In this document: positions 25,751 to 33,809 of the stretch, in pieces
How positions within the stretch are numbered: position 1 is the stretch's first letter
How the letters are laid out: each line of letters begins with the position of its first letter
Assembly: GCA_964636965.1 (NCBI GenBank)
Contig: CAZWST010000002.1
Location: 13,781 to 77,780 of the forward strand
Origin: CAG-582 sp964636965
Lineage (GTDB): Bacteria > Bacillota_I > Bacilli_A > RF39 > UBA660
Length of the DNA stretch: 64,000 bases
Reading direction: 5' to 3'
The notes under the pieces: generated by a model
Database searches by the model: none
What the model was told of the DNA's origin: nothing
What the model saw: only the letters and a program-made list of their open reading frames with translations
Translations under genes and position numbers: made by a program

Positions 25751-27920
25751 TTTTCTTCCTTCTTGTTGTTTCTTTTTCTTCTTGTTCTTTATTATCTTCT
25801 TTTACAAGTTCAAAGTCAACTGTTGATGCAGCTTTACTTGCGCCTATACATCTAACCTTCAAATAATCTCCCAATTTATAACATTTCTTTGATTTTGGAT
25901 CAACAAGTGAACTAGTCTCTTCAACATACTGAAAATTATGCCCATCAAGGAAGTCAATTGATACAAGTCCTTCAACTAGATTATCAAGTTGAACAAAAAC
26001 ACCATAACCAGTGACACCCGAGATAATTGCTTCGTACTCTTCACCAACATGACTTTCCATATATTCAGCCATCTTCATCTTATCAACAGCTCTTTCAGCT
26101 TCAACTGCTGCAAGTTCACGATTACTTGCTTGATCGCATAAACCTGGAAGTTGTGAAGCCCAGTAACTCTTAGTATCGCTATCTGTTTTTCCATTAATTA
26201 AGTAAGTCCATACTAATCTATGAATTAAAAGATCTGGATAACGCCTAATTGGAGAAGTAAAATGTGTATAAGATGTATGTGGAGGAACAACAGCTAAACC
26301 AAAATGCCCAATATTATCAGGACCATAAAAGGCTTTAGGCATACTTCTTAAAGCCAAAGACTTAATAATATTATTTTGTTTTTCATCAACATTAATTTGA
26401 TTTAATAAACTTTGAAACATTTTAGGATTAGTAATATCACTAAATTTACCCTTTATTTGAATTCCAAAATTACGGCAGAAATTAACAAATGATTGAACTT
26501 TTTCTGCAACAGGAGTACCATGAACACGATAAACAGAAGGTAAATCCATTTTAAATAAAGTACCAGCTACTGTTTCATTAGCTTTTACCATGAAGTCTTC
26601 AATTAGTTTTTCTCCCTCTCCGCGATATACCTTTAAAACATCTATTGCTTTTCCAGTATCATCACATTTAATCTTTATTTCATCCATGTCAAAATCAGAT
26701 GCACCTCTTCCTACTCTTTCAGCACGTATAATATGAGCAAGTTCTTGCATTAATTTTAAATTATCAGCGTAATCTTCATACCCTGGATCAATAATATCAT
26801 TTTCAAGCACATGATTTACTGAGTCATAATTCATCTTTTTAGAAGACTTAATAATAGATGGAAATATACTAGATTCCACTACATTACCTTTTTTATTGAT
26901 ATACATTTCACAAGTTAATGCAAGACGATTAACATTTGGATTTAAAGAACATATACCATTAGATAATTTATGAGGAAGCATTGGTAAAACTGAATAAGCA
27001 AGATAAGAAGAAGTTCCTCTTCTTAAAGCTTCTAAATCTAAAGGAGAACCCTCTTTAACATAAAAAGATACATCAGCAATTGAAACACGTAAACGATACA
27101 AATCATCGACTTTTGCAACTGAAATAGCATCATCTATATCTTTAGTATCTACTCCATCTATTGTTACAATTACATCATCTCTTAAATCATGACGATATTT
27201 AAGTTCTCTTTCTAAAGTTTCTTCATCTAATTCATCCGGTAAATCATTAGCTTCCTTAATCACCTCATCAGGAAAATCAGAATATATTTCATAATTTGCA
27301 GCAATCGTCAAAATATCAACAGCAGGATCATCTTTATGACAAATGTGTCTACTAACTTCTCCAATATATCTATTTTTTCCCAAATCATCAACAAGTGATA
27401 CAACGACAATTTCTCCTTCAACACAAGACTTTAAACTATTAGCATCTACTGTTAAATTAATATTTAACTTCTTATCCTCCGGCTCAAAATAAATACTAGT
27501 TCCATCACTTTTAATAATACCTACTATATTATTAATATCTCTCTTTAAAATTTTTATTACCATACCTTCTCTTTTTTTACCATTATTAGAAAGTATTTTA
27601 ACTAAAACAATATCACCATTTAAAGCATATCCTACATTATCTCTATCAATAAAAATATCATCTTCATCATCTAGTATTAAAAAACCATTTCCGCTTTTAT
27701 TGATTTGCATTTTACCTTTTTTAAAATCAGGACATTTGCTATATAAGATATATCTATTTTTATTAGTTAAATAAACAATTTGTTCTTTAACTAATAAATC
27801 TAGTTCATATTCTAAATCTCTTAACTCATCAACTGTAGTTAACTCAAGTTTATCATTAATAGTCATTACATCAAGTGCACTAAATTCCCCTTCAAGTAAT
27901 TCAAGTATTTTATCTCTCAT
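25731..27920 (-). CDS. rnr: Ribonuclease R
   Basis: A 729-residue RNase II-family 3'-5' exoribonuclease. N-terminal winged helix and cold-shock-like OB domains (to about residue 210), the RNB catalytic domain with TKDIDDAISV holding the metal-binding Asp residues, the HFTSPIRRYPDLLIHR segment, and a C-terminal S1 domain (YEAIISGVTGYGVFVQL). The last ~20 residues are Lys/Arg/Glu-rich. RNase R degrades structured RNA and works with SmpB-tmRNA to destroy faulty mRNAs, consistent with the overlap with smpB. Confidence 0.97.
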   Translation of the reverse strand: MRDKILELLEGEFSALDVMTINDKLELTTVDELRDLEYELDLLVKEQIVYLTNKNRYILYSKCPDFKKGKMQINKSGNGFLILDDEDDIFIDRDNVGYALNGDIVLVKILSNNGKKREGMVIKILKRDINNIVGIIKSDGTSIYFEPEDKKLNINLTVDANSLKSCVEGEIVVVSLVDDLGKNRYIGEVSRHICHKDDPAVDILTIAANYEIYSDFPDEVIKEANDLPDELDEETLERELKYRHDLRDDVIVTIDGVDTKDIDDAISVAKVDDLYRLRVSIADVSFYVKEGSPLDLEALRRGTSSYLAYSVLPMLPHKLSNGICSLNPNVNRLALTCEMYINKKGNVVESSIFPSIIKSSKKMNYDSVNHVLENDIIDPGYEDYADNLKLMQELAHIIRAERVGRGASDFDMDEIKIKCDDTGKAIDVLKVYRGEGEKLIEDFMVKANETVAGTLFKMDLPSVYRVHGTPVAEKVQSFVNFCRNFGIQIKGKFSDITNPKMFQSLLNQINVDEKQNNIIKSLALRSMPKAFYGPDNIGHFGLAVVPPHTSYTHFTSPIRRYPDLLIHRLVWTYLINGKTDSDTKSYWASQLPGLCDQASNRELAAVEAERAVDKMKMAEYMESHVGEEYEAIISGVTGYGVFVQLDNLVEGLVSIDFLDGHNFQYVEETSSLVDPKSKKCYKLGDYLKVRCIGASKAASTVDFELVKEDNKEQEEKETTRRKKNGRNKK

Positions 27921-27960
27921 TATTCTTCACCATAATTATTATAACATTTAAAAGTTTATA

Positions 27961-27990
27961 AAAAATAAAAAAGTACATAAAAATGTACTT
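27961..27990 (-). terminator. Intrinsic terminator after secG
   Basis: AAGTACAT and ATGTACTT form a stem with a four-base loop, followed by six T, A, and further T on the minus strand. It separates secG from rnr-smpB. Confidence 0.85.
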
Positions 27991-28008
27991 CCTATACTTA
28001 ATTTAACA

Positions 28009-28227
28009 TTATTTTAAGTATAATACTAAAGATATTACAAAGAATAAAATTCCTAATATTAAAGTAATTCTACTTATAAGTAACTCTGCTCCTCTTTCTT
28101 TTTGGTTTTGAAATAACTCAGCGTTACCTCCTGAAATTATTTGTCCACCTGCTTGAGCCTTATTACTTTGAAGTAATACTAATACAATTATAAGAACAGA
28201 TACAACAATTAAAATAGTTTCTAACAT
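28009..28227 (-). CDS. secG: Preprotein translocase subunit SecG
   Basis: A 72-residue membrane protein with two hydrophobic segments (residues 1-20 and 50-70) and the SecG loop LLQSNKAQAGGQIISGGNAELF. It assists SecYE/SecA translocation. ATG 28227 is chosen because AGGTGA lies upstream; an upstream GTG overlaps that ribosome site. Next to rnr-smpB as in other Bacillota. Confidence 0.95.
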   Translation of the reverse strand: MLETILIVVSVLIIVLVLLQSNKAQAGGQIISGGNAELFQNQKERGAELLISRITLILGILFFVISLVLYLK

Positions 28228-28387
28228 AAAAGTCACCTGATTTCTAGTCCATAATTTACCATATATTTATAATATTTTCAAGTAATTTACATAAAGTACT
28301 TAAAAATCAACATAATTATAAGTATAAAACAATTGTAAAAAATAGGCAAGTATAAATAAAATAGGTTAATTTAAAAATAATTTATGT

Positions 28388-28393
28388 TATAAT
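28388..28393 (+). promoter_or_regulatory. Extended -10 promoter of the FemAB-like gene
   Basis: TGTTATAAT on the plus strand, with the TATAAT at 28388-28393 and the TG of an extended -10, followed by AAGGAGGGG and the ATG. The -35 region at the expected spacing is weak. Confidence 0.6.
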
Positions 28394-28416
28394 TTTCATA
28401 GTAAGGAGGGGCCAAA

Positions 28417-29655
28417 ATGAAAATAGTTGAATTAAGTAATATTGAATTTGATGAATACGCTAAAGCACATCCACTTAGTAATTATTGTGAAGCAAGTAAA
28501 TATGCCTTAGTTATGACAGATTATGGTTATTCATATGATTATATCGGAATGATTGATGATAGTAACAGAATTCAAGCAGCAGCACTTATATTAACTAAAG
28601 GGATTAAGGGAAATATAAAATATGGCTATTCTCCTAAAGGATTCTTAATCAATTACTATGATAAAGAATTATTAAAAACTTTTTTAGAATTATTAACTGA
28701 TTATTATAAGAAAAAAGATTTTATATTTATTAAATTTAACCCTGAAATAATAATTGGAGAAACAACTTTAAATAATAAACTTGTCATGAATTATAATGGA
28801 AATGTACGTATTATAGATGATTTGAAAGCTTATAATGTAAAAAGAAGAGTTGAATTAAAAGAATTTAACTTAATGATGCCAAAATTTAATGCTTATATAA
28901 ATCTAAAACAATTTAATCTTGCAAATGTTAATAGGAATTTTAGAAAAAAAATAAATAAGGGATTAAAAAGAGGATTATACCTAACTGTAGGTAATGCTAA
29001 AGATATAAATACATTATATGATTTTACAAAGAACAAATCCAAAAGACCTATTTCCTACTACAGGAATATGTATCAAGTATTTTCAAAAGATAATTCAATA
29101 GATTTAGTCTTCTTAAAAATAGATTTTCAAAAATATTTAAATAATGTAAGAAAACAATATGATGAAGAAGAAGTTATTAATGATTATTGGAAAAGAATGT
29201 TACAAGAAAATCCAGGAGAAAGAAGATTTGTTGCAGCAAAAATGAATTCTGACAGAAAAGCTGAAAGCTTAAAATCAAGAATTATTTATGCAACGGAAGA
29301 ATTAAAAAAACATCCTGAAGTAAGTATTGCAGGTGCTCTAGTTGTAAAACACAGAAATCGTGTATCAATTATAGCAAGTGGATATGATAATAATTATAAA
29401 AAAGAAAATCCAAATCACTTATTACACTACTTAATAATAGAGAGATATAAAGAATTTTTCTCATTCTGTGATATTGGCGGTGTTACTGGTGTTTTTGATG
29501 AAACTTCAAACTATCAAGGATTAAATTATTTTAAAACTCGCTTCGATACAAAAATATATGAATACATTGGAGAATTTGATTTGATCTGTAGTGAAAGAAT
29601 ATTTAAAAAACTTATTAAAACAAGTTTCATTGAAGATGAATTTAATAAAGAATAA
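28417..29655 (+). CDS. FemAB family peptidoglycan-bridge aminoacyltransferase-like protein
   Basis: A 412-residue protein of the FemABX family: tandem GNAT-like folds, with YCEASKYALVMTDYGYSYDYIGM at the start, YSPKGFLINY, and late motifs KHRNRVSIIASGYDNNY, LLHYLIIERYKE and CDIGGVTGVFDE. These enzymes add amino acids from aminoacyl-tRNA to the lipid II stem peptide to build the interpeptide bridge. AAGGAGGGG upstream of the ATG. The amino acid added cannot be told. Confidence 0.9.
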   Translation: MKIVELSNIEFDEYAKAHPLSNYCEASKYALVMTDYGYSYDYIGMIDDSNRIQAAALILTKGIKGNIKYGYSPKGFLINYYDKELLKTFLELLTDYYKKKDFIFIKFNPEIIIGETTLNNKLVMNYNGNVRIIDDLKAYNVKRRVELKEFNLMMPKFNAYINLKQFNLANVNRNFRKKINKGLKRGLYLTVGNAKDINTLYDFTKNKSKRPISYYRNMYQVFSKDNSIDLVFLKIDFQKYLNNVRKQYDEEEVINDYWKRMLQENPGERRFVAAKMNSDRKAESLKSRIIYATEELKKHPEVSIAGALVVKHRNRVSIIASGYDNNYKKENPNHLLHYLIIERYKEFFSFCDIGGVTGVFDETSNYQGLNYFKTRFDTKIYEYIGEFDLICSERIFKKLIKTSFIEDEFNKE

Positions 29656-29680
29656 AGAGTATAAATAAATACTCTTTTTT
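29654..29680 (+). terminator. Intrinsic terminator after the FemAB-like gene
   Basis: AAAGAGTAT and ATACTCTTT with a short loop, followed by T. It lies directly before the small gene at 29693. Confidence 0.8.
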
Positions 29681-29692
29681 ATATACTTTAAT

Positions 29693-30022
29693 ATGAAATA
29701 TGACTCATTCCTTTATAATTCTAAAACATATACACTAGCAGCATTAATAATTGGTTATATCTTAATAGAAGAACTATCTGTAGATGATCAAAACGCTGTA
29801 GGAAACTGGTTAATGACAATTGGACAAATACTTGATGGTAATGCAGCAATTGCTCAAGCTATTCAAAACAAAATAGAGGCAAACTCGAATAACAACAATA
29901 ATTCCTCAAATAACAATAATGACGTCATAATTAATTGCATTAAGGAAGATAAAAAAACAATTCAAGAATTAAAAGACATGATAAAAAAACTAGAAGATAG
30001 ATTAGATGATCTCTCTAGATAA
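29693..30022 (+). CDS. Small Asn-rich hypothetical protein, probable leaderless gene
   Basis: A 109-residue protein, not recognised. It has a mildly hydrophobic N-terminal segment (LAALIIGYILIEEL), a poly-Asn/Ser linker (residues 65-76) and a C-terminal coiled coil (KKTIQELKDMIKKLEDRLDDL). There is no ribosome site before the ATG; instead TATACT sits at 29682-29687, leaving five bases to the ATG, as in leaderless mRNAs. Its 3' end overlaps the convergent gene at 30002 by 21 bases. Confidence 0.6.
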   Translation: MKYDSFLYNSKTYTLAALIIGYILIEELSVDDQNAVGNWLMTIGQILDGNAAIAQAIQNKIEANSNNNNNSSNNNNDVIINCIKEDKKTIQELKDMIKKLEDRLDDLSR

Positions 30023-30526
30023 CTTTAAAGTCTTTACTTCACTTAATGTATCTAAATCATCAACCAAATAAACGTCTCCTTTTTGAACATAAAAAGTATA
30101 TTCAGATACCCTTGTAGTTATTAATATATAAGCACCTTCCTTATATACTTTTTTTAATAAAGTTAAGGGCATATCATCATAAAGCATAAAATTCTTTGGT
30201 ACTATTTCTATTTTTTGAATGTCTGCTACTAAATCATTTTCAGAGTCCATTCTTGATAATTCTTTTGCTATATTAAAATCATTTATATTTACTCGATGTC
30301 TAATGGCAAGAATACAAGTAATTATCACTAAATTAAATAATCTTAATGATTCATACAAATTATAAAAGAAAGGAAGACCAGTAAACGTAGATATAATAAA
30401 AGAAAAAGCATTTAAACTAACTCCTAAACAAAATGCAATTTTACTAAAAAAAAGGCATTTAAAATGCACTAATTCGTTAAACAATACATCTTTAAAAAAA
30501 GTTATGTTAAAATTTAACTTCTTCAT
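30002..30526 (-). CDS. Hypothetical membrane protein
   Basis: A 174-residue protein with two membrane segments (about residues 25-50 and 56-75) and a C-terminal soluble beta-rich part (EGAYILITTRVSEYTFYVQKGDVYLV). The layout resembles small YcxB-like membrane proteins, but I do not assign it. AGAGGT precedes the ATG. The 3' end overlaps the plus-strand gene ending at 30022. Confidence 0.75.
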   Translation of the reverse strand: MKKLNFNITFFKDVLFNELVHFKCLFFSKIAFCLGVSLNAFSFIISTFTGLPFFYNLYESLRLFNLVIITCILAIRHRVNINDFNIAKELSRMDSENDLVADIQKIEIVPKNFMLYDDMPLTLLKKVYKEGAYILITTRVSEYTFYVQKGDVYLVDDLDTLSEVKTLKLSREII

Positions 30527-30578
30527 ACTATACCTCTATAATAAATATATCATAAAAAACAAGTATAGATAAAGTGAT

Positions 30579-31163
30579 TTATCGCATTTTTTGATACCCT
30601 ATTTTATTAATAAATGTATCTATCTCAGATTTATATTCCGGATTGTCTCTATAGTCTACTCCATTTAAAACAATGGTTAAAATTGCATCTAATTGATCTT
30701 TTAAAGCTGGATCGGTTTTAAAATCATCAAAACTTTTTTCTCTACAGTATTTAATAAAACCCAAACCATCAAGTTCTTCTCGAGTAATGATATCTACATT
30801 CCTTATGTTATTTAATTTGTAATATACTTCTTTATCATATTCAAATAAACTAGTAGGATCATAACATACACCATCACACTCAACCCAATAATGAATACCA
30901 ATATCAGCTGCATCTCCATAAGCAACATATGAATTTGGTATCGCTGTACTTAAAATAAAAGATCTTTCCATACAATTGCCTGGAGGAGTTAATGGTCGAT
31001 TATATTTAATATAAATTATAGAAGGCAAAACAACATAAATGCTATTACGTAAATTATCATAAATAGCTGGATCAAACTCCCTTATCTTATTTTCGGTTTC
31101 TGCACTATTAAATAAAACTTCTCTTTTATATTTTTTTAATGCTGTAACTATATTTTTTCTCAT
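30579..31163 (-). CDS. Transglutaminase-like cysteine protein
   Basis: A 194-residue soluble protein that I infer to be transglutaminase-like: Cys64 in GNCMERSF, His91 in GIHYWVE and Asp102 in CYDPTS are spaced and framed like the family's Cys-His-Asp triad (H-x-W-x-E then D-P-T). No signal peptide. AAGGAAG precedes the start. It follows the gene at 31,189-31,713 by 25 bases, so they are probably cotranscribed. A similar but distant protein is encoded at 48,415-49,104. Confidence 0.75.
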   Translation of the reverse strand: MRKNIVTALKKYKREVLFNSAETENKIREFDPAIYDNLRNSIYVVLPSIIYIKYNRPLTPPGNCMERSFILSTAIPNSYVAYGDAADIGIHYWVECDGVCYDPTSLFEYDKEVYYKLNNIRNVDIITREELDGLGFIKYCREKSFDDFKTDPALKDQLDAILTIVLNGVDYRDNPEYKSEIDTFINKIGYQKMR

Positions 31164-31188
31164 ATAAAACTTCCTTTTAAAATATTAT

Positions 31189-31713
31189 TTATCTTTCTTG
31201 TTTAATAGATGAACTTCCATTCTTTATAGTTGATTTTATTACATCGATATTAGATAACATCCCTAAAAGCACTCTTTCTACTTCATCTTCATCTACACCA
31301 ATTTGTTCAGAAAAATATGTCTTATTATCAAGTAAGGTTTTAAACATTCTTGCCATTCTAACATCACTAGGTGTATTTGCTTCAATTATGGTAATTAAGG
31401 TCTCTAAAATTCTTACTAGATAATTATAATTAGCTTCCCCATTTTTTATAAGTGTAGCAATCTCCGTAACATTAGAAATACTGGATCTAAAACGAGTATA
31501 GGAGTTTTTAAAATTACTCTCATTAGAAAAATCAATGTCTTCACTAAAAACTGCAAACTCAACAAGAAGTCTATTACATACTTCTTTAATATAATTCCAC
31601 ACGTTGTCTTCATTAACAATTCCTTTTAAACCTCGATGTGCATCTCCGCATATTCCTAGCATATAATCCAATTTACCATAAAAGTCCATTTTTATAAATT
31701 CAACTTGATTCAT
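31189..31713 (-). CDS. Hypothetical helical protein
   Basis: A 174-residue, mostly helical soluble protein without recognised domain. It contains a GDAHRGLKG segment near the N-terminus and ends SSSIKQER. AGAGGA precedes the ATG. Upstream partner of the transglutaminase-like gene. Nothing in the sequence shows its role. Confidence 0.75.
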   Translation of the reverse strand: MNQVEFIKMDFYGKLDYMLGICGDAHRGLKGIVNEDNVWNYIKEVCNRLLVEFAVFSEDIDFSNESNFKNSYTRFRSSISNVTEIATLIKNGEANYNYLVRILETLITIIEANTPSDVRMARMFKTLLDNKTYFSEQIGVDEDEVERVLLGMLSNIDVIKSTIKNGSSSIKQER

Positions 31714-31772
31714 AATAAATCCTCTTCTTAATGAGTGCTATTCTAGCAAAAAAAATAGAAAATAGCAAATTA

Positions 31773-33581
31773 CTATTTTCTATTAATTCTAAATCTTTCA
31801 TTTGGATCAAGAATAGCTTTTCTAAGTCTAATATCATCTGGTGTAATTTCAACATATTCATCATCTTCAATGAATTCTAAAGCTTCTTCAAGAGTAAATG
31901 TTCTAGGTTTAATTAAAGCTATTGCATCATCAGAACCTGATGCACGAGTATTTGTAAGTTGTTTATTCTTACATGGATTAACATTTAAATCATTATCACG
32001 ATTGTGAATACCAATAATCATACCAACATAAACGTCAACTGCAGGTCCAACAATCATTTGACCTCTATCTTGTAAGTTATATAAAGAGAATCCTAAAGTC
32101 TTACCAGATTCCATAGATACAAGTACACCATTTTTACGAGTTGTAAGTTCACCGGCATATGGCTTATATTGATCAAAAGATCTAACCATTATACCTTCAC
32201 CCTTAGTATTAGTTATAAAAGCCGAACGATAACCAATTAGTCCTCTAGTTGGTGCACTAAACTCTAGATGAGTATAATTATCATCACCTGAAACCATACT
32301 CATAAGTAGTCCTTTTCTTTCTTGTAAATCAGATATAATAGTTGAAGCGTATTCACTTGGCGTATTAATTATAACTGTTTCAAATGGTTCACATTTTTTA
32401 CCATCAATTTCTTGCATTAAAACAGTTGGTTTAGATACACATAATTCGTATCCTTCACGTCTCATATTTTCAAGTAAAATGGATAAATGTAATTCTCCTC
32501 TACCGGATACTTTAAATCCATCACTTCCAGGAAGCTCTTCAACTTCAAGTCCAACATTAGTCTCTAACTCTTTTTCAAGTCTTTCTTTAATATGACGAGT
32601 AGTTAAGAATTTACCACTCTTACCAGCAAAAGGTCCATTATTAACAAGGAAGTTCATTGATAATGTTGGATGTTCAATCTCAATTGGAGGAAGTGGGTTT
32701 GGTTTACCGTGTGTACAAATTGTGTCACCAATTGAAATATGATTACAGCCTGCAACAGTAACTATATCTCCATAATAAGCTTCATTCTTTTCACGCTTTT
32801 CTAATCCTTCATTAACAAATAATTTACTAATTTTAAATGTTGTTTCTTCTCCATTATTTTTAACTAATGTTACCATTTCATTATTTTTAATTTTACCCTT
32901 TGTAATTCTACCAATACCTAATCTACCAATATATTCATCATATGCAAGATTTGATATTTGTAATTGTAAATCATCAGATTCGTTACCTTCATAAGGTCTA
33001 ACTTGTGAAAGTATAGTTTCAAGTAATGGTTTAATGTTTTCTTCTCCTAAATCAGTTGGATCAAGTGTTGCAATTCCTTGTTTTGCTATACCATAAACAA
33101 TTGGGAAATCTAATTGTTCATCAGTTGCATTAAGTTCAACAAAACAATCAAAAGTCATATTTACTACTTCTTCAATACGAGCATCTTTTTTATCTATTTT
33201 ATTAATAAAAAGAATTGGTCTTAAATTTTGCTCTAAAGCTTTTTTAAGTACAAATCTAGTTTGTGGCATTACTCCTTCAACTGAATCAACTAGTAAAACT
33301 ACTGTATCAACAGTTTTAATAACTCTTTCAACTTCTGATGAAAAATCAGCATGTCCAGGAGTATCAACAATATTAATTTTATAATCTTTATAACGAATTG
33401 CACAATTCTTTGAATAAATTGTGATTCCTCTTTCTCTTTCTATATCATTTGAATCCATCACTTGTTCTACTACTTCATCATGTTCATTAAACACACCATT
33501 TTGTTGAAGTAGTGCATCTACTAAAGTTGATTTACCAGCATCAACGTGAGCTACTACTGCTATGTTAATTATTTTATCCAT
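31773..33581 (-). CDS. typA: Ribosome-binding GTPase TypA/BipA
   Basis: A 602-residue translational GTPase. G1 is AHVDAGKST at residues 9-17, G2 region ERGITIYSKN, G3 DTPGHADF, G4 NKIDK. EF-G-like domains follow, with the typical RPYEGNESD and GYRSAFITNTKGEG segments. BipA assists 50S assembly under stress. The start at 33581 (MDKIINIAVVAH) has AAGGGAAG upstream; the frame open to 33776 adds a 65-residue hydrophobic stretch with no ribosome site and is rejected. Confidence 0.97.
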   Translation of the reverse strand: MDKIINIAVVAHVDAGKSTLVDALLQQNGVFNEHDEVVEQVMDSNDIERERGITIYSKNCAIRYKDYKINIVDTPGHADFSSEVERVIKTVDTVVLLVDSVEGVMPQTRFVLKKALEQNLRPILFINKIDKKDARIEEVVNMTFDCFVELNATDEQLDFPIVYGIAKQGIATLDPTDLGEENIKPLLETILSQVRPYEGNESDDLQLQISNLAYDEYIGRLGIGRITKGKIKNNEMVTLVKNNGEETTFKISKLFVNEGLEKREKNEAYYGDIVTVAGCNHISIGDTICTHGKPNPLPPIEIEHPTLSMNFLVNNGPFAGKSGKFLTTRHIKERLEKELETNVGLEVEELPGSDGFKVSGRGELHLSILLENMRREGYELCVSKPTVLMQEIDGKKCEPFETVIINTPSEYASTIISDLQERKGLLMSMVSGDDNYTHLEFSAPTRGLIGYRSAFITNTKGEGIMVRSFDQYKPYAGELTTRKNGVLVSMESGKTLGFSLYNLQDRGQMIVGPAVDVYVGMIIGIHNRDNDLNVNPCKNKQLTNTRASGSDDAIALIKPRTFTLEEALEFIEDDEYVEITPDDIRLRKAILDPNERFRINRK

Positions 33582-33809
33582 AATTTCACTTCCCTTTTCA
33601 ATAACTACTAAATAATACACCATATTTAACGATTTTGCAAGAAAAAATCTAAAGTAGGAATAATTAACAACATTACATATTACATATTCAAGTAATTTAA
33701 TATAAATATTTTGCTCTTTTTGATTAAATATACACCTAAAACAAAATATAAAAAGAAAAAATAAAGCAATTGTCAAAAATATCTTGTATAATATAATAAA
33801 GGTGAAGTT

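Noticed and set aside
33582..33776. 65-residue N-terminal extension of TypA
   Set aside because: Extension is hydrophobic, Phe/Cys-rich, has no ribosome site, and homologues start at the G1 region.
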